Assembly: GCA_934454655.1 (NCBI GenBank)
Contig: CAKSFK010000004.1
Span: 20,086-84,085, forward strand
Length of the DNA: 64,000 nucleotides
Reading direction: 5' to 3'
DNA from: an uncultured Eubacteriales bacterium
Lineage (GTDB): Bacteria > Bacillota > Clostridia > Oscillospirales > Acutalibacteraceae
The notes under the pieces were generated by a model. The model had not been told where the DNA came from. It did not search any database and worked only from the letters and a program-made list of their open reading frames with translations. Position numbers and translations under genes: made by a program. Positions 34,931 to 44,013 of this stretch are shown here, piece after piece; within the stretch, counting starts at the first letter, position 1, and each line of letters begins with the position of its first letter.

Positions 34931-36111
34931 AGGATCACCGCATTTCCGATAAGCTTATAGAGCAAAGATTTGAAGAAATAAGCAAAAAAACAGATGCCCT
35001 GCCGAAAACGCAGGTCAACTACATTTTCGTAACGGACACCCATGCCGACGAATATCTTTTAAAGGATGAAAACGGCAAGCTGACGGTTTTTGAACCAGAG
35101 GATACCGTAAACGACCGCATAAATCAAATTGCAAAGCACCTTGAAATTGCCGTTAACGTAGCAAATAAAAACGATAATATTGACTTTATCGCCCTCGGCG
35201 GCGACCTTATAAACGCCTACTGCATAAAAGGCAAGGAGCATGTTTTGAGCAATCTGCACAGGTCGGTCGCTCCGCTTAAAAACAGCTTAAAGCCGGTGCT
35301 TATTGCCTTCGGAAATCATGACGACAACGCCTTCCAGTTTTTGAATCCGAATATTCCCGCAGCCGAAAGGAAATGGATCATAAGCGATAAGGACTGGAAG
35401 GAAAAAGTCACCGATTTGTTCCCCGGTGCAGACGGAGAGGTTCACGATGACCACTATGAATATTCGAAATATTATTATTATGATCTTAAGGAAAAAAGAA
35501 CAAGAATAATAATTCTCGACACTATGGACTGCCGCCGCCCATTTGATGAAAACGGCGTTGTAAACGGAGAAATGCGCTTGAAGCGCATATGCTATACCAA
35601 TCAGCAGCTTGACTGGCTCGTAAACCGCGCAATGACCGCCCCCGCCGATTACAATTACATTTTTATCTCTCACATGGGTATCGATTCCGCCGTGAATAGC
35701 AACAGAATGCTCGGCGGCGAGACGCTCCGCGAAATTATAAAGGCATTCCAAAGCCGCTCCTACTACAGCTTTTCATACACCGATATAAACGGTGAGGAAA
35801 TAACCGTAAACGCCGACTTCCCCGAAAGCATAAGCGGGAAAATACTGTTTTATTCCTTCGGGCATCAGCATTCCGAAGCGATACTATACAGCAAGGATAT
35901 TAACCTCTGGCAGGTAGCAACAGGCTGCGAGAATATGCGCGGCGGCGAGGGCGGAAGCGACACGTCCGTGAAATGGAAAATTCTCAATAACCGCCGCGAG
36001 GGCGATGAAACCGAAACCTGCATTGATATAATCTCTGCAGGCACAGAGATTTGTCATAAATTCAATATAGGACCCGGAGACGATGCCGAAATGCCGTATA
36101 AATGTGAATAA
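34927..36111 (+). CDS. Calcineurin-like metallophosphoesterase
   Basis: A 394-residue cytoplasmic phosphoesterase with the five metal-binding blocks in order: 'FVTDTHADEY', 'ALGGDLIN', 'FGNHDDN', 'FISHMGID' and 'YSFGHQHSE', which hold a two-metal centre. Inserted loops rich in Asp and Tyr lie between blocks 3 and 4. The substrate could be a phosphodiester or a phosphorylated sugar; the sequence does not say. AAGGAG at 34914 sets the start, which overlaps the stop of the GH36 relic, so it was once the downstream gene of that operon. A hairpin follows the stop. It appears intact despite decayed DNA on both sides. Confidence 0.85.
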   Translation: MKDHRISDKLIEQRFEEISKKTDALPKTQVNYIFVTDTHADEYLLKDENGKLTVFEPEDTVNDRINQIAKHLEIAVNVANKNDNIDFIALGGDLINAYCIKGKEHVLSNLHRSVAPLKNSLKPVLIAFGNHDDNAFQFLNPNIPAAERKWIISDKDWKEKVTDLFPGADGEVHDDHYEYSKYYYYDLKEKRTRIIILDTMDCRRPFDENGVVNGEMRLKRICYTNQQLDWLVNRAMTAPADYNYIFISHMGIDSAVNSNRMLGGETLREIIKAFQSRSYYSFSYTDINGEEITVNADFPESISGKILFYSFGHQHSEAILYSKDINLWQVATGCENMRGGEGGSDTSVKWKILNNRREGDETETCIDIISAGTEICHKFNIGPGDDAEMPYKCE

Positions 36112-36115
36112 AAAA

Positions 36116-36136
36116 TCCCTCGGTTCTACCGAGGGA
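36116..36136 (-). terminator. Intrinsic terminator, minus-strand orientation
   Basis: A nine-bp stem TCCCTCGGT/ACCGAGGGA around a three-base loop. On the minus strand it is followed by six T, so it would stop transcripts arriving from the IS relic; on the plus strand, after the phosphoesterase gene, there is no T-run. The stretch 36137-36264 holds nothing recognisable. Confidence 0.6.
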
Positions 36137-36264
36137 AGAAAAAGAGCGGAGCGACAAAAGATATGGCGAGCTTGATGCGAGCCGAAAGACTTTAAAAAAA
36201 GAAAAACCTCATGTAAAATAGTAGTGGTTTGGCGACCGCATTACTAAAAAGACAGGGGTTTTTT

Positions 36265-36678
36265 TTAATAAAAGAAAATATTGGATTTGGCATAAAATTC
36301 AAGAATACAGGAACGAATATATTTATTCTCCTGTTCACGCTTGCTTTCTTTATGGTTTATGTATTTGTAATAGGTGCTGCGGTTAACATTTAATACCCGG
36401 CAAAGGGTAGTGATTTTATGTTCACCGGACAAAAGTTCAACAGCTTTTAGTCTTTGTTTGAGTGTGGCGTGAATATCGCAATGGCTTTTTTTAATATAAG
36501 GTTTTCTTCCTCCAACTGAGCATTGCGTTTTTGCAATTCCTTTGTTTGGTTGTAGGTTTTGCCTGAGTGATATAGATCTACTATCGTTTGCTTGAATTCC
36601 TGCGTGTACTTTTGGTTTTTGCCTGCCTTTTTTGTTTCCTCCTTGGTTGTCTGTTTTCTTGTGCTTTTCGACTTCGGT
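36265..36678 (-). mobile_element. Fragment of an IS3 family insertion sequence (orfA and orfB remnants)
   Basis: Read on the minus strand, one frame (about 36678 to the stop at 36447) gives an orfA remnant: 'KYTQEFKQTIVDLYHSGKT' then directly 'ELQKRNAQLEEENLILKKA', so the helix-turn-helix middle is missing while the leucine-zipper part is kept. A second frame (ending at 36265) gives the N-terminus of orfB, 'AVELLSGEHKITTLCRVLNV' followed by 'NRSTYYKY' and 'KREQENKYI', and then stops well before any DDE integrase core. The element cannot transpose. A ten-base inverted match (36253-36262 and 36700-36709) brackets the region but overlaps a ribosome site and may be chance. Confidence 0.8.
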
Positions 36679-36696
36679 TATGTATTTTCCGTTCAT
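36649..36696 (-). pseudogene. 5' fragment of a paralogue of the FAD-dependent oxidoreductase gene
   Basis: The ATG at 36696 with its AGGGG ribosome site and the first sixteen or so codons ('MNGKYITEVEKH') closely match the start of the oxidoreductase at 4073 ('MNGNYITEAEKH'), including the upstream leader 'ACAGG(G/A)GTTTA'. The similarity ends where the IS3 fragment begins. The rest of the gene is absent from the window. Confidence 0.7.
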
Positions 36697-36731
36697 ATTA
36701 AACCCCTGTGAGTAAATTGGAATTTGTATTC

Positions 36732-36760
36732 GTTATATCACGAATAATTGAAAAAGTCAA
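36732..36760 (-). promoter_or_regulatory. Promoter kept upstream of the oxidoreductase fragment, with overlapping inverted repeat
   Basis: On the minus strand TTGACT (36755-36760) and TATAAC (36732-36737) are separated by 17 bases. An inverted repeat ATTCGT (36728-36733) / ACGAAT (36740-36745) overlaps the -10 box and could be a repressor site. It would now transcribe only the IS3 relic. The rest of 36761-36980 is AT-rich, with a possible plus-strand TATAAT at 36932-36937 before the GH3 gene. Confidence 0.55.
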
Positions 36761-36980
36761 TGTCACTTAAGCGGGGTGTCGCATGTTTATTAAAAAGCAA
36801 CTAAAAGGCCTTTGTTTTGTTTATTACACAGCTGATTTTTAATGTTTATTTAATAAAAAACACAAGAGAAAATGAAGAAACAAATAAAAAATCGTCATAA
36901 ATTATTGCTTTAAAAAAATATAACTCGATTTTATAATATAAATAATAAAGCCTTTCGACCTTTTGAACGGAGGAAAATGT

Positions 36981-39176
36981 ATGACAGAAAAGGAACTTAA
37001 GCATTTACATGAAGATATGACTCTTGAGGAAAAACTCGGTGAATTGTGGCAGCCGATGAACCGTACATTTGATGAAAACGGCGTACTTACCGGAAATGAT
37101 GTTAAAATGAACAACAGTCGACGTGATGTTGAACTTTGCGGTTCCACTCTGAATCTTTTCGGATTTGATAAATTAAAGCAGCTTCAAGACGAGCATATAA
37201 AGCATCATCCGCACCGTATTCCGATGATGTTTATGGGAGATATTATTCACGGATTCGCAACCGTTTTTCCGCAGCCGCTGGCCGCAAGCTGCTCCTTTGA
37301 TACAGAGCTTGAAGAAAAGTGTTATGCCACAATAGCAAAGGAAGCGAGTGTTGCGGGAATCAATGTAACATATTTTCCTATGATGGATCTGGTTCGTGAC
37401 CCGCGTTGGGGCAGGGTTATGGAGTCCGCCGGTGAAGACCCGTATCTTGCGAGTCGCTTTTGTGCCGCTATCGTCAAGGGACTTCAAGGCGACGGAATAG
37501 ATAAAAAGTACACAATGGCTGCCTGCATCAAGCATTTTGCGGGATACGGCGGAGCAGAGGGAGGTCGCGATTATAATTCTGTCGAAATAAGCGAAAGAGG
37601 CTTAAGACAGTATTACCTGCCGGGATATAAGGGCGGGATTGATGCCGGAGCCAAAATGGTAATGACATCATACAATACGGTCGGAGGAGTTCCGTCTACC
37701 TGTAACAGGTGGCTCCTGCGGGATGTTTTGCGCGGTGAATGGGGATTTGACGGTGTCGTTATCACCGACCTTTTTGCTATGTCGTCAATGTACAGCGGTC
37801 ATCGCGTCGGCGAAACCGAACGCGATGCCGCGGAAATGTCTGTTAAAGCCGGAATAGACATTGAAATGGGCGGAAAAATGTATAAAAATCTTATCGAATC
37901 GGTAAGGATGGGCACAATAGATGAAAAGCTGATAGACGATGCTGTTTGGCGCTGTCTTAAGCTTAAAAATGATATGGGATTGTTTGAAAACCCGTACCGT
38001 TGCCTGAACGAGGAAGAATCAAAAAGCATTTTCAAATGTGGTGAACATCTGGCTCTCGCACTGAAAATGGCGGAAGAAAGCTGTGTTCTGCTTAAAAACA
38101 ATGATAATATATTGCCGCTGAACCCCGACGGCGGGACAACAGCCTTTATAGGACCGTTTACGGAACACACCGGTATGCTTAGCACCTGGGATCTGTCATC
38201 GGGAGGAACCGAAAAGGGAAATACTCTTAGAAATGAAATAATGCGCCGTTACCCGGGCGAAAAATTTGAATTTGCAATCGGATGCACCGCGTTGGGACGT
38301 GAGCAGTCGCGCGAAGCAGGATATTTCGGAAATATAGATGAGGATAACCGTGAAAAAACTATTTCCGAGGCAGTGGAAATTGCAAGAAAAAGCGATAGAG
38401 TTATCTTGACATTGGGTGAGCTTGTCGAGCAATCGGGGGAAGCAGCCTCACGTTCGGATATCCGTATACCGGATGTTCAGCTTGAACTTTACAGAAGAGT
38501 GCGTGAGGTCAACAGCAATGTTGCTGTTATAGTTTATACCGGCAGACCGCTTGATCTGTCTGCTATCGGTGACGCCAAGGCAATTATGATTGTATGGCAT
38601 TTGGGAACAACGGAAAACAGTGCAATAACAAATCTTCTGTTTGGCAAAGCGATTCCTTCTGGAAAGCTTACAATGTCATTTCCGCGATCTGTCGGGCAAA
38701 TACCGGTTTATTACAACCATTTGCCGACGGATCACCGCACGGAGCCGTATTGGTCGGAATATCGTGATAATTGTTCAAGCGAACCTTTATATCCGTTTGG
38801 ATACGGATTAAGTTATACCGAATTCGAATACGGAAGCCCCGAAATATCAAATTCGGTTATGAAAAAAGGCGAAACCGTGATTGTTTCCGCGGTTGTAACA
38901 AATAAAGGACAGTACGACGCTTATGAAACGGTTCAGCTTTACCTGCGTGACGTAAGAGCAACCGTTTCGCGCCCGGCGGTAGAGCTTAAGGGCTTTAAGC
39001 GTGTGTTTATAAAGAGCAGTGAGCAAGAAACCGTAAGCTTTGAAATAGATGAAGAGAGCCTTAAGTATTATAACATCAATATGGATTACGTAGCCGATCC
39101 GGGTGAATTTATTGCCTATATTTCACCAAACAGCTGCATTAAAGAGAAAAACGGCGTTTCATTTTTCCTTGACTGA
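36981..39176 (+). CDS. GH3 family beta-glucosidase
   Basis: A 731-residue glycosidase without signal peptide, so cytoplasmic. The N-terminal barrel carries 'KHFAGYGGAEGGRDYN' for substrate binding and the nucleophile D263 in 'GVVITDLFAMSS'. The second domain ('MAEESCVLLKNNDNILPL' and 'GELVEQSGEAASRSD') supplies the acid/base region, and the C-terminus is a fibronectin-like domain ('ETVQLYLRDVRATVSRPAVEL'). It should release glucose from beta-oligosaccharides imported by the upstream transporters. ATG 36981 is set by CGGAGG at 36968-36973; a TTG at 36963 is discarded. It is a single-gene unit ended by the terminator at 39262. Confidence 0.92.
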   Translation: MTEKELKHLHEDMTLEEKLGELWQPMNRTFDENGVLTGNDVKMNNSRRDVELCGSTLNLFGFDKLKQLQDEHIKHHPHRIPMMFMGDIIHGFATVFPQPLAASCSFDTELEEKCYATIAKEASVAGINVTYFPMMDLVRDPRWGRVMESAGEDPYLASRFCAAIVKGLQGDGIDKKYTMAACIKHFAGYGGAEGGRDYNSVEISERGLRQYYLPGYKGGIDAGAKMVMTSYNTVGGVPSTCNRWLLRDVLRGEWGFDGVVITDLFAMSSMYSGHRVGETERDAAEMSVKAGIDIEMGGKMYKNLIESVRMGTIDEKLIDDAVWRCLKLKNDMGLFENPYRCLNEEESKSIFKCGEHLALALKMAEESCVLLKNNDNILPLNPDGGTTAFIGPFTEHTGMLSTWDLSSGGTEKGNTLRNEIMRRYPGEKFEFAIGCTALGREQSREAGYFGNIDEDNREKTISEAVEIARKSDRVILTLGELVEQSGEAASRSDIRIPDVQLELYRRVREVNSNVAVIVYTGRPLDLSAIGDAKAIMIVWHLGTTENSAITNLLFGKAIPSGKLTMSFPRSVGQIPVYYNHLPTDHRTEPYWSEYRDNCSSEPLYPFGYGLSYTEFEYGSPEISNSVMKKGETVIVSAVVTNKGQYDAYETVQLYLRDVRATVSRPAVELKGFKRVFIKSSEQETVSFEIDEESLKYYNINMDYVADPGEFIAYISPNSCIKEKNGVSFFLD

Positions 39177-39261
39177 TAATGTCTGCAAAGGAAATAAAGT
39201 CGCTTGTCTATGTTTACAGCTTTGTGCGGCATTGTCTTAGAAAGCAGCTCAACATAAAACA

Positions 39262-39295
39262 AAATCAGCGCGGCAAAAACCGTGCTGATTTTTTA
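39262..39295 (+). terminator. Intrinsic terminator after the GH3 gene
   Basis: AATCAGCGCGG pairs with CCGTGCTGATT (one G-T pair) around a short A-rich loop and is followed by a run of six T. It lies about 85 bases after the GH3 stop. Nothing else is seen in the 39177-39261 gap. Confidence 0.8.
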
Positions 39296-39340
39296 TAAAC
39301 AGTGATTTTTATCATATAATGAGTCAATTTAACAGTCGCA

Positions 39341-39372
39341 GAAAAACAAAACCCCGCTTATAAAGCGGGGTT
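39341..39372 (-). terminator. Intrinsic terminator after tRNA-Lys
   Basis: A perfect ten-bp stem AACCCCGCTT (39350-39359) with 39363-39372. On the minus strand it is followed by TTTTGTTTTT, about five bases after the CCA end of the tRNA. Confidence 0.85.
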
Positions 39373-39377
39373 CCTAC

Positions 39378-39453
39378 TGGTGATCCATCGGGGATTCGAA
39401 CCCCGGACACCTTGATTAAAAGTCAAGTGCTCTGCCAACTGAGCTAATGAATC
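39378..39453 (-). tRNA. tRNA-Lys (anticodon UUU)
   Basis: A 76-base tRNA on the minus strand with the CCA end encoded (39378-39380). The acceptor stem pairs 39447-39453 with 39382-39388 over seven bp including one wobble. The T arm 'GGTTCGAATCC' and D arm 'AGCTCAGTTGG' are standard. The anticodon stem CTTGA/TCAAG encloses CTTTTAA, giving UUU (complement at 39418-39420). It stands alone with its own promoter and terminator. Confidence 0.96.
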
Positions 39454-39472
39454 GTTTTATGACAGCTTTAAT

Positions 39473-39501
39473 ATTATATCAGTTAGTATGCCCTTTGTCA
39501 A
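39473..39501 (-). promoter_or_regulatory. Consensus promoter for tRNA-Lys
   Basis: On the minus strand TTGACA (39496-39501) and TATAAT (39473-39478), both perfect, are separated by 17 bases, about 20 bases before the tRNA 5' end. Confidence 0.9.
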
Positions 39502-39549
39502 GAAAAAAATATTATAATACCGCAGAACATTAAAAAATGTATTTATCAG

Positions 39550-39578
39550 TTGCGAAAAGCGCGGAAATGTGGTATTAT
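39550..39578 (+). promoter_or_regulatory. Promoter of the murI operon
   Basis: TTGCGA (39550-39555) and TATTAT (39573-39578) are separated by 17 bases, about 30 bases upstream of the murI start. It probably drives murI, DUF1934, argS and possibly pncB. Confidence 0.65.
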
Positions 39579-39607
39579 AAAATGAAAATGTTTTAAGGAG
39601 TGAGGTT

Positions 39608-40426
39608 ATGCCGGACAGTCGTTCAATCGGCGTTTTTGACTCCGGGCTTGGCGGTCTTACCGTGGCACGCGAAATAATGAAGTGCCTGCCGCGTGAAAGT
39701 ATTGTTTATTTCGGCGATACCGGCCGTGTTCCGTACGGCACCAGAAGCCGCGAAACAATAAAAAAATATGCCGCTGAGGATGAAAATTTCCTGCTGAAGC
39801 ATAATGTTAAGCTTATAGTTGCGGCGTGCGGTACGGTATCGTCCGTTGCGGGCGAAGAGGCAAAAAATCTCCCTGTGCCGTATTTTGAAATGGTCACCCA
39901 CGCGGCGGAGGCGGCGGTCAGGGAAACCGCGGGCGGCAGAATAGGCGTTATCGCAACCCCCTCTACCATCGCCAGCGGAAGCCATAAACGCGCGATATTA
40001 AAGCTTATGCCGTCGGCAAAGGTTACCGCTTGCAGCTGCTCGCTGTTCGTTCCTCTGGTGGAGGAAGGGTGGTACTCTCCGGATGACGCGGTGGTTCGTG
40101 AAACCGTAGAGCGGTATCTTGAGCCTGTGAAAAGTGCGCAGGTAGATACGCTTATTTTGGGCTGTACGCATTATCCGGTTTTGTCCGAAGCTATCTCGCG
40201 TGCTATGGGAAACGGCGTTAAACTCATAAATCCCGGTGTTGCGGTGGCGGAGGCTGTAAAGGATTATCTTGAAAAGACAGACTTGTGTACGGACGGCAAA
40301 ACCGCCTCGCACAGCTTTTATGTGACCGACAAGACCGATTCGTTTAAAGCCCTTGCCTCAATGCTTTTGGGAACGGAAATTGATGAAAATAAGGTTAAAC
40401 AGGTGGAACTTGCAAGCTTATGTTAA
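39608..40426 (+). CDS. murI: Glutamate racemase
   Basis: Converts L- to D-glutamate for peptidoglycan synthesis in the cytoplasm. The 272-residue protein has the N-terminal 'GVFDSGLGGLTVA' motif, the first catalytic cysteine in 'VAACGTVSS' and the second in 'LGCTHYPVL', the standard two-base pair of the family. 'VYFGDTGRVPYGTRS' is also conserved. AAGGAG precedes the ATG. In most homologues the first cysteine motif is 'ACNT'; here it is 'ACGT', a mild change that leaves the cysteine in place. Its stop overlaps the start of the DUF1934 gene. Confidence 0.94.
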   Translation: MPDSRSIGVFDSGLGGLTVAREIMKCLPRESIVYFGDTGRVPYGTRSRETIKKYAAEDENFLLKHNVKLIVAACGTVSSVAGEEAKNLPVPYFEMVTHAAEAAVRETAGGRIGVIATPSTIASGSHKRAILKLMPSAKVTACSCSLFVPLVEEGWYSPDDAVVRETVERYLEPVKSAQVDTLILGCTHYPVLSEAISRAMGNGVKLINPGVAVAEAVKDYLEKTDLCTDGKTASHSFYVTDKTDSFKALASMLLGTEIDENKVKQVELASLC

Positions 40427-40845
40427 AGGAAGCCATGATAAAAATAAAGGGTACCCAGTGCCTAGGTGAGGAAAGCGATATTACCGAGCTTACAACATTC
40501 GGTAAATTCGGAATTAAAAACGGCAGCTATTTTATTTCGTATGACGAGAGCGAACTGTCGGGTATGAAGAATGTTAAGACGGGAATATTTGTCCGACAGG
40601 ACGATACCGTTGTGATAAAGCGAACAGGTGAGCTTGAAAGCACGCTTGAGGTTGAAAACGGAAAACGGAGTATGTGCTTTTATAATACGGACGCGGGCAT
40701 ACTTGAAATAGGCGTTTTCGGCGAAAAGGTTGTAAACGGCTTATCTTTAAACGGCGGAACACTTAAAATGGAATATAACATCGATTCAAATTTAAGGCTT
40801 ATAAGTAAAAACACGGTGGAGATAACGGTAAGAGAGGTTAATTAA
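40420..40845 (+). CDS. DUF1934 (YwiB-like) protein
   Basis: A 141-residue small beta-barrel protein, lipocalin-like in this family, of unknown function. Recognisable features are 'KIKGTQCLGEESDITEL' near the start, 'GSYFISYDES' and the closing 'LISKNTVEITVREV'. It commonly stands just before argS in Firmicutes. The ATG at 40420 overlaps the end of murI; an ATG at 40435 right after AAAGGA is an equally plausible start and would trim five residues. The stop abuts the argS start. Confidence 0.85.
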   Translation: MLKEAMIKIKGTQCLGEESDITELTTFGKFGIKNGSYFISYDESELSGMKNVKTGIFVRQDDTVVIKRTGELESTLEVENGKRSMCFYNTDAGILEIGVFGEKVVNGLSLNGGTLKMEYNIDSNLRLISKNTVEITVREVN

Positions 40846-42534
40846 ATGTCATTGTTGGTTAAAAAAGCTAAGGAACAGGTTGCGGCGATTATAAACAATG
40901 CGGCGTACGCGGCAATTGAAAAGGGCTTGCTTGAAAATGCCGAATGCGGCGAATTTACGGTTACCGCGCCGTCAAGCAGAGAACACGGCGATTATGCCGC
41001 TAACGCGGCGCTGGTGTGGGCAAAGGCATTTCACAAATCACCGCGGCAGATAGCGGAGATACTGTCGGGCGAATTTAAACTTGACGGGACGTATATAGGC
41101 AAATACGAAATTGCAGGCCCGGGATTTATCAACTTCTTTTTATCGGACAGCTATTATGCCGATATTCTTGAGGATGTTGATAGAAGAAAAGCCGACTACG
41201 GCAAAAGCGATTTCGGCGGCGGCAAACGCATTTTGGTTGAATTTGTTTCCGCGAACCCGACAGGACCTATGCACATAGGCAATGCGCGCGGCGGCGCTTT
41301 GGGAGATTGCCTTGCGGCTGTGCTTGAAGCCGCAGGCTATTATGTTGAAAGAGAATTTTATATAAACGACGCCGGCAACCAGATAAACAAATTTGCGCTT
41401 TCGCTTGATCTGCGGTATAAACAGCTGTTTGAGGACGGAATTGAAATGCCGGAGGACTCTTACCACGGCGAGGATATTGTTAATCACGCAAAAGCGTTTG
41501 CCGAAATTCACGGCGACGGTTATATGAACAAAAGCGAAGGGGAACGCCGTAAAGCACTTGTGGATTTTGCTTTGCCTAAAAATATACAGGGTCTTAAGGA
41601 TGACCTTGCTAAGTACAGAATACATTACGATACTTGGTTTAAAGAAAGCACCCTGCACGAAAACGGCGAAACAAAGCGTATTATAGAGCTGCTTAAAGAA
41701 AGCGGGCACACATATGAATCGGAGGGGGCGCTGTGGTTCCGCGCAACCGAATTCGGATGCGACAAGGATTTTGTGCTTGTTCGCGCAAACGGCTTCCCGA
41801 CATATGTTGTGCCGGATATTGCCTACCACTATAACAAGCTTGTCACAAGAAAATTTGACCGTGCAATTGACGTTCTGGGCGCGGACCACCACGGATATGT
41901 ACCGAGGCTCAAAGCGGCGCTTACGGCGCTCGGCGTGGATGCCGACAGGCTTGACGCCGTTCTTATGCAGATGGTAAGGCTTGTGCGTGACGGTGAGGTT
42001 ATTAAGGCTTCAAAGCGTTCGGGCAAGGCAATAACTCTTGTAACGCTTCTCGACGAGGTTCCGATTGATGCCGCGCGGTTTTTCTTCAACCTGCGCGAGC
42101 CGAACAGCCATTTTGATTTTGACCTTGACCTTGCGGTTAATGAGTCAAGCTCGAACCCGGTCTACTATGTTCAGTACGCGCACGCGCGTATTTGCAGTAT
42201 TTTCCGCAACCTGAAAGCGGAGGGGATTGAGCGCAGAGCCTGCACGCCGGACGAGCTTGAAAAACTGAACACACCCGAGGAAAAGGAGCTGATACTTCAT
42301 ATATCGGCTCTTACGGAGGAGATCGTTCAGGCGGCAAAGACATACGACCCCGCAAGAATTACCCACTATGTTCTGGAACTTGCGACAAAGTTTCACAAAT
42401 TTTATGCCGCCTGCCGCGTTAAGGGAATAGACGAGCCGCTTATGCAGGCAAGACTTACTTTGTGCGCGGCTGCCGGAACGGTTATTAAAAACGTTCTTAC
42501 ACTGATGAAGATAGACGCTCCCGAGAAAATGTGA
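40846..42534 (+). CDS. argS: Arginyl-tRNA synthetase
   Basis: Charges tRNA-Arg with arginine, in the cytoplasm. A 562-residue class I synthetase: an N-terminal ArgS-specific domain, then 'SANPTGPMHIGNARGG' with the HIGN signature near residue 143, 'GADHHGYVPRLKAAL', and a 'KASKRSGKAITL' loop in place of a canonical KMSKS, as is usual for bacterial ArgS. The C-terminal helical domain begins at 'NPVYYVQYAHARICSIFR'. The start abuts the DUF1934 stop, so this is an operon gene. No T-box leader is seen upstream. Confidence 0.95.
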   Translation: MSLLVKKAKEQVAAIINNAAYAAIEKGLLENAECGEFTVTAPSSREHGDYAANAALVWAKAFHKSPRQIAEILSGEFKLDGTYIGKYEIAGPGFINFFLSDSYYADILEDVDRRKADYGKSDFGGGKRILVEFVSANPTGPMHIGNARGGALGDCLAAVLEAAGYYVEREFYINDAGNQINKFALSLDLRYKQLFEDGIEMPEDSYHGEDIVNHAKAFAEIHGDGYMNKSEGERRKALVDFALPKNIQGLKDDLAKYRIHYDTWFKESTLHENGETKRIIELLKESGHTYESEGALWFRATEFGCDKDFVLVRANGFPTYVVPDIAYHYNKLVTRKFDRAIDVLGADHHGYVPRLKAALTALGVDADRLDAVLMQMVRLVRDGEVIKASKRSGKAITLVTLLDEVPIDAARFFFNLREPNSHFDFDLDLAVNESSSNPVYYVQYAHARICSIFRNLKAEGIERRACTPDELEKLNTPEEKELILHISALTEEIVQAAKTYDPARITHYVLELATKFHKFYAACRVKGIDEPLMQARLTLCAAAGTVIKNVLTLMKIDAPEKM

Positions 42535-42550
42535 TTTGGAGATTATGAAA

Positions 42551-43993
42551 ATGGATAAAACACAGAAGAACCTTACAATGATAATGGATCTCTATGAGCT
42601 TACGATGTCAAACGGTATTTTTGACAGCGATATGCGCGACGAAATAACATATTTCGATATGTTTTTCCGCCGTGTGCCGGATGACGGCGGCTATGCGATT
42701 ATTGCGGGAATCGAACAGCTTATTGAGTATATGAACGACCTAAGGTTTGATGACGGCGATATTGAATATTTAAAGAACCTTAATCTGTTTTCAAACGACT
42801 TCATAGAGTATTTACGCAACTTCAAGTTTACCTGTGATGTCTGGGCAATGCCCGAGGGTACCGTGATTTTCCCGCACGAACCCATTGTTACCGTAAGAGG
42901 ACCCGCAATGCAGGCTATGATGCTTGAAACGATGCTGCTGCTGACGGTTAACCATCAGTCGCTTATTGCAACGAAGGCAAACCGCATTACAAGGGCGGCA
43001 CAGGGCAGACCCGTTATGGAATTCGGCGCGCGGCGCGCTCACGGCTACGGCGCGGCGTATTACGGCGCCAGAGCCGCCATTATCGGCGGCTGCGCGGGTA
43101 CATCCTGTCTGCTCACCGCAAAGGACTTCGGAGTTCCGGCGTCCGGAACAATGGCGCACAGCTGGGTTCAGCTTTTTGATGATGAATACACGGCGTTTAA
43201 AACCTATGCCGAAAAATATCCCGACAGCTGTATGCTGCTTGTTGATACCTACAATGTGCTTAAATCCGGTATACCGAACGCAATAAAGGTGTTTGACGAT
43301 GTGCTGAAACCGCTCGGCAAGCGCCCGTTGGGAATAAGAATTGACAGCGGCGATATTACCTATATAACCAAGCGCGCGCGCAAAATGCTGGATGATGCGG
43401 GATATGAGGATTGCAAGATATGCATTTCAAACTCGCTTGATGAGTATCTTATACGGGATATGATCTTCCAAGGCGCTCAGGTTGACAGCTACGGCGTCGG
43501 CGAAAGACTGATAACCGCGTCAAGCGAGGCGGTTTTCGGTGGGGTTTACAAGCTTGCCGCGGTTGAGAAAAGCGGTGAAATTGTGCCGAAGATAAAAATA
43601 AGCGAAAATCCGGCAAAAATCACACTTCCGGGCGTTAAAATACCGTGGAGGCTTTACGACCGCGAAACAGGCAAGGCAATTGCCGATGTTATAACGCTGG
43701 GCGATGAAAAAATAGACTCAAACGAGCCTTACGAAATATTTGATCCCGAGCATACGTGGAAGCGCAAGGTCGTTACCGATTTTGTTGCCAAAAAGCTTCA
43801 GGTTAAAATATTTGAAAAGGGCAAACAGGTTTATTTCTCACCCACGGTAAAGGAAATTGCGAAATACCGCGCGGAACAGGTTGAGTCATTGTGGGACGAG
43901 GTTAAGCGCTTTGAAAACCCGCATACCTATTATGTCGATTTGTCGGAAAAGCTGTGGAACTTGCGTGATGAGCTTCTTAACAGTCATTCGTAA
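42551..43993 (+). CDS. pncB: Nicotinate phosphoribosyltransferase
   Basis: Joins nicotinate to phosphoribosyl pyrophosphate to form nicotinate mononucleotide in NAD salvage. The roughly 480-residue length fits the long Firmicute type. Signatures include 'DLYELTMSNGIF' at the N-terminus, 'EFGARRAHGYGAAYYGARAA' and 'GIRIDSGDI' for substrate binding. GGAG at 42538 fits the ATG at 42551 (nine-base spacer) better than the ATG at 42545. It follows argS by 16 bases and may share its transcript. Confidence 0.93.
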   Translation: MDKTQKNLTMIMDLYELTMSNGIFDSDMRDEITYFDMFFRRVPDDGGYAIIAGIEQLIEYMNDLRFDDGDIEYLKNLNLFSNDFIEYLRNFKFTCDVWAMPEGTVIFPHEPIVTVRGPAMQAMMLETMLLLTVNHQSLIATKANRITRAAQGRPVMEFGARRAHGYGAAYYGARAAIIGGCAGTSCLLTAKDFGVPASGTMAHSWVQLFDDEYTAFKTYAEKYPDSCMLLVDTYNVLKSGIPNAIKVFDDVLKPLGKRPLGIRIDSGDITYITKRARKMLDDAGYEDCKICISNSLDEYLIRDMIFQGAQVDSYGVGERLITASSEAVFGGVYKLAAVEKSGEIVPKIKISENPAKITLPGVKIPWRLYDRETGKAIADVITLGDEKIDSNEPYEIFDPEHTWKRKVVTDFVAKKLQVKIFEKGKQVYFSPTVKEIAKYRAEQVESLWDEVKRFENPHTYYVDLSEKLWNLRDELLNSHS

Positions 43994-44013
43994 AAAAAGG
44001 GGGTTTTGAAATT

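Noticed and set aside
36253..36709. Ten-base inverted pair as the terminal repeats of the IS3 element
   Set aside because: The right copy coincides with the ribosome site shared with the 4073 gene, so the match may be chance; the element's real ends are unclear.
40700..40860. T-box leader before argS
   Set aside because: argS abuts the upstream coding gene, leaving no room for a leader.
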